Below, in pieces: positions 4,971 through 6,367 of a stretch of 6,367 nt of DNA. Source of the DNA: an uncultured Eubacteriales bacterium (GTDB lineage Bacteria > Bacillota > Clostridia > UBA1381 > UMGS1253); contig URQR01000121.1 in the NCBI GenBank assembly GCA_900550065.1, forward strand, positions 1 through 6,367. The letters are read 5' to 3'. The position numbers and the translations under genes were made by a program. The stretch's first letter is position 1. Every line of letters starts with the position of its first letter. The notes under the pieces were generated by a model, which ran no database searches, was not told the DNA's origin, and saw only the letters and a list, made by a program, of their open reading frames with translations.

Positions 4971-6329
4971 ATGCAAACACTATATGCTGACTTTGGCAGA
5001 CAGATAGGAAAAATAAAAGAAGTAAACGGCGTTAATAACGGGCCGCTGACGGCGCGCTTTACGATTGACCATACACAGGACTTCCGCGAGGCGCGCATTC
5101 CATATTCTAGGCTACACGATACGGAAGGCAGTATGGGCAGTGGGGAATTTGTCAATATTCATTGTGTGTTTCCGGACTTTAATGCAGACCCGGAGCTGGA
5201 AACGTCGTATCGTTTTGAATATACAGACCTATATTTAAAGGCAATTCAAAATGCCGGTACAAAGGTGTTTTATAGGTTAGGCGAAACGATTGAAAATAAC
5301 TACAAATTTATCCGCACCTATACACATCCGCCGAAGGATTTTAAAAAGTGGGCCAAAATATGCGAGGGGATTATCCGTCATTACAATGAAGGCTGGGCCA
5401 ATGGGCTTTATATGGGGATCGAATACTGGGAAATTTGGAACGAGCCGGACGGCCTTCCGAATTGGTCGGGCACACCGGAAGAATTCTATGAACTGTACGC
5501 AATCACGGCACGGCATTTAAAAGCATGTTTCCCAGAGATTAATATAGGCGGGTATGGTTCGACGGGATGCTTTGAATTGCATAATGATAAGCAAGCACCG
5601 CTTGACCCAAATATTCACGGCACTGCTCTTGTATATATGGAAGGTTTTTTTCGCTATATCACAGCAGAGCCGACGAAGGCGCCGCTTGATTTCTTTTCTT
5701 GGCATTGTTACACAAATAAAATTGAAAATATGCAGAAAGAAACAGAATATGTACGGCAATTGCTTGATCGTTATGGGTTTGTAAACACACAGAGTATTTT
5801 AGACGAGTGGAATTATATGGTGGATTGGTCGTCACAAGAAGGCCTTGTGCGCAAGTCGATGCTTGGTGCGGCTATGGTTTCGGGAACGCTGTCTATGCTG
5901 CAAAAGTCTGATGTGGATTTGGCGATGTATTATGACGCGGAACCGAATAGAATGCAATTTTGCGGTTTGTTCGACGCTTATCTGCAAAAACGGACAAAAA
6001 CTTACTATACTTTTTTGGCTTTTGCAGAGCTTTTGAACTGTAAAAATGAGATTTTTACCGACGAAAGCGGGAGCGTTCTTCACTGTGTCGGCGCGAAAGA
6101 TGACACAGGGGCTTGCTTGTTGGTTACCAATTATCAAGCGGGAGATGTAAACGCGGAGATAAAAATAGATGGACTGGCGACGGATAAAGCGGTTACGGCG
6201 GAGTTTTATACGTTAGACGAGGAAAAGGATTTGTCTTTGACCCGTAAAGAATATATTTACGGTGGAAGCGGAAGTTTATTCTTGTATATGAAGGAAAATA
6301 GTATAACAATGATAAGATTTCAACAATAA
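4971..6329 (+). CDS. Glycoside hydrolase, GH39-like (clan GH-A), cytoplasmic
   Basis: A 452-residue retaining glycosidase. The acid/base is Glu158 in WEIWNEPD (153-160) and the nucleophile is Glu279 in ILDEWNY (276-282), the usual GH-A pair on strands 4 and 7. GVNNGP at 20-25, SRLHD at 46-50 and YRLGE at 101-105 fit GH39-type enzymes. The barrel spans about 15-350, and 365-452 looks like the C-terminal beta-sandwich typical of the family. There is no signal peptide, so it should act on imported short oligosaccharides. Known GH39 activities include beta-xylosidase and alpha-L-iduronidase; the substrate here cannot be assigned. GAGGGGAG at 4957-4964 supports the ATG start. It follows the DapA-like gene by 97 bases and probably supplies the sugar used by that operon. 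Its base composition looks more AT-rich than the two genes before it. Confidence 0.85.
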   Translation: MQTLYADFGRQIGKIKEVNGVNNGPLTARFTIDHTQDFREARIPYSRLHDTEGSMGSGEFVNIHCVFPDFNADPELETSYRFEYTDLYLKAIQNAGTKVFYRLGETIENNYKFIRTYTHPPKDFKKWAKICEGIIRHYNEGWANGLYMGIEYWEIWNEPDGLPNWSGTPEEFYELYAITARHLKACFPEINIGGYGSTGCFELHNDKQAPLDPNIHGTALVYMEGFFRYITAEPTKAPLDFFSWHCYTNKIENMQKETEYVRQLLDRYGFVNTQSILDEWNYMVDWSSQEGLVRKSMLGAAMVSGTLSMLQKSDVDLAMYYDAEPNRMQFCGLFDAYLQKRTKTYYTFLAFAELLNCKNEIFTDESGSVLHCVGAKDDTGACLLVTNYQAGDVNAEIKIDGLATDKAVTAEFYTLDEEKDLSLTRKEYIYGGSGSLFLYMKENSITMIRFQQ

Positions 6330-6367
6330 TAAGCTGACGCATATGCTTTTTCGTTCGTATCGCTTGA
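6330..6367. other. Short 3' end of the window
   Basis: These 38 bases follow the GH39-like stop codon. They contain GCATATGC followed by five T residues, but there is no loop-forming stem, so I see no terminator. Whether another gene of the operon follows is not visible. Confidence 0.5.

Noticed and set aside
4265..5155. Minus-strand open frames of 147 and 128 codons over the DapA-like and GH39-like genes
   Set aside because: Both lie opposite genes with recognisable active sites, have no good ribosome site and give low-complexity, Arg/Cys/His-rich translations typical of antisense shadows.
6330..6357. Terminator after the GH39-like gene
   Set aside because: GCATATGC is a palindrome without a loop and the stem around it is too short to count as a terminator hairpin.
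1..6367. CRISPR array or insertion sequence
   Set aside because: No regularly spaced repeats, no transposase frame and no terminal inverted repeats were seen on either strand.

Overview
The window looks like chromosomal DNA from a Clostridia-type Firmicute, possibly from the gut. The evidence is strong purine-rich Shine-Dalgarno sites, sigma-A promoters with TTGACA and TGn-extended -10 boxes, tRNA genes with encoded CCA ends, a TTG-started small gene, and GC-richer genes set in very AT-rich spacers. No marker gene fixes the genus.

Layout. Positions 1-1793 hold a two-gene minus-strand operon. The promoter-proximal gene is a mandelate racemase/enolase-superfamily sugar-acid dehydratase related to galactonate dehydratase. 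After a 13-base gap comes a classical short-chain dehydrogenase that runs off the left edge. Positions 1794-2053 are an AT-rich divergent spacer with a 21-bp-phased direct repeat and, on the other strand, a strong stable-RNA promoter. Positions 2054-2211 encode tRNA-Glu(CUC) and tRNA-Val(UAC), closed by a perfect hairpin terminator. Positions 2294-2518 encode a 74-residue protein of unknown function, followed by a terminator.

From 2634 a second sugar-related operon runs on the plus strand. It has a TTGACA promoter whose -10 lies inside a perfect 16+16-bp inverted repeat, then an atypical extended SDR (epimerase/dehydratase fold), then a DapA/N-acetylneuraminate-lyase-fold aldolase-like protein. 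After a 97-base spacer with its own possible promoter comes a cytoplasmic GH39-like glycoside hydrolase.

How the parts may work together (inference). The hydrolase would release a monosaccharide or uronic acid from an imported oligosaccharide. SDR enzymes would oxidise or epimerise it, the dehydratase would make a 2-keto-3-deoxy acid, and the DapA-like lyase would cleave it. The substrate cannot be read from sequence. No transporter, lactonase or regulator lies inside the window. Two points stand out. The extended SDR lacks the catalytic lysine of the YxxxK motif, and the DapA-like protein lacks the arginine that true dihydrodipicolinate synthase uses to bind its substrate. The enzymes may therefore carry out a non-textbook version of this route.
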